In this document: positions 63,576-64,000 of the stretch, piece by piece
How positions within the stretch are numbered: the first letter of the stretch is position 1
Layout: each line of letters opens with the position of its first letter
Assembly: GCA_007922305.1 (NCBI GenBank)
Contig: ML677374.1
Coordinates: 8,184,094-8,248,093 of the forward strand
DNA: 64,000 bases
DNA from: Dermatemys mawii
Lineage: Eukaryota > Chordata > Testudines > Dermatemydidae
Direction of reading: 5' to 3'
The notes under the pieces: generated by a model
The model's input: the letters and a program-made list of their open reading frames with translations, nothing else
Database searches by the model: none
What the model was told of the DNA's origin: nothing
Made by a program: the position numbers and the translations under genes

Positions 63576-64000
63576 ATTGTTTGACCAGACTCTTAAAAAA
63601 ATGATCATGATAAGTTTTAATAACTTGGATGAATAAACAAATATTGCAACCAAAGAGAGAAGAACATGAGCTAATATTCTATTCCATTACCCTTGTGTCA
63701 AACCAAAGTAATTCTTTTGGGCCAGACCTCTTTCTTCTTGTGGAATATCGCCTTATTCCAGAAGTAGCTCCATTGACCATCAGTGGAAATACTAATGGAT
63801 TAAGCTGCTACCTCCCCTAAAATGACTGCACTGCCGTCGTTTTGGATGAAAGCATGAAGAGCAGAATTGGGATCTGCACACATTTTTAAAACTGTACTTC
63901 CAAAATAATTTCAATATGATCGTCTCTATGTCAATATCTTTCTAGCCATGAGTGGTGTTGCAGCTTCTCGGCTATTTCCCAGAAGAGAACTGTTCTGTGC

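Overview
This window is vertebrate nuclear DNA: intron-rich, AT-leaning between exons, and full of CR1-type LINE fragments, MIR/CORE-SINE-like elements, hAT-type MITEs and LTR fragments. The repeat families are of the kind seen in turtles and, in part, crocodilians, so I infer a reptile, most likely a turtle. That assignment rests on repeat appearance and protein divergence, not on a search.

Two genes are readable, converging tail to tail. (1) Positions about 2.7-11.1 kb, plus strand: a tandem-repeat galectin with two carbohydrate-recognition domains and a short proline-rich linker, best matched to galectin-9 (LGALS9). Seven coding exons are assigned; the first, short, start-codon exon is not found and probably lies before the window. 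(2) Positions about 16.9-41.1 kb, minus strand: an apparently complete inducible nitric oxide synthase gene (NOS2). It has one non-coding and 26 coding exons, all splice phases fit, and they predict 1154 residues. It has a TATA box, an octamer-like site and a palindromic NF-kappaB site upstream, and an AU-rich 3' UTR. LGALS9 beside NOS2 is also the mammalian order, so the synteny supports both names.

Layout: 1-270 G-rich minisatellite; 0.56-2.5 kb old repeats; 2.7-11.1 kb LGALS9; 11.2-14.2 kb a stack of nested transposons (CR1 interrupted by a hAT MITE and by an LTR element); 14.2-16.9 kb mostly unique intergenic DNA; 16.9-41.1 kb NOS2 with repeats in its introns; 41.2-64 kb intergenic DNA upstream of NOS2 with SINEs, MITEs, CR1 tails, an LTR-like block and a 10-N gap, in which I recognise no protein-coding gene.

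Functionally, galectin-9 is a beta-galactoside-binding immune lectin and NOS2 makes nitric oxide in activated immune cells. They are independent genes on opposite strands with separate 3' ends. I do not see a new multi-gene system. The most interesting items are the compact NOS2 promoter, the diverged NOS2 C-terminal tail, a decayed linker exon in LGALS9, unusual simple repeats at two NOS2 splice sites, and the nested or palindromic mobile elements.
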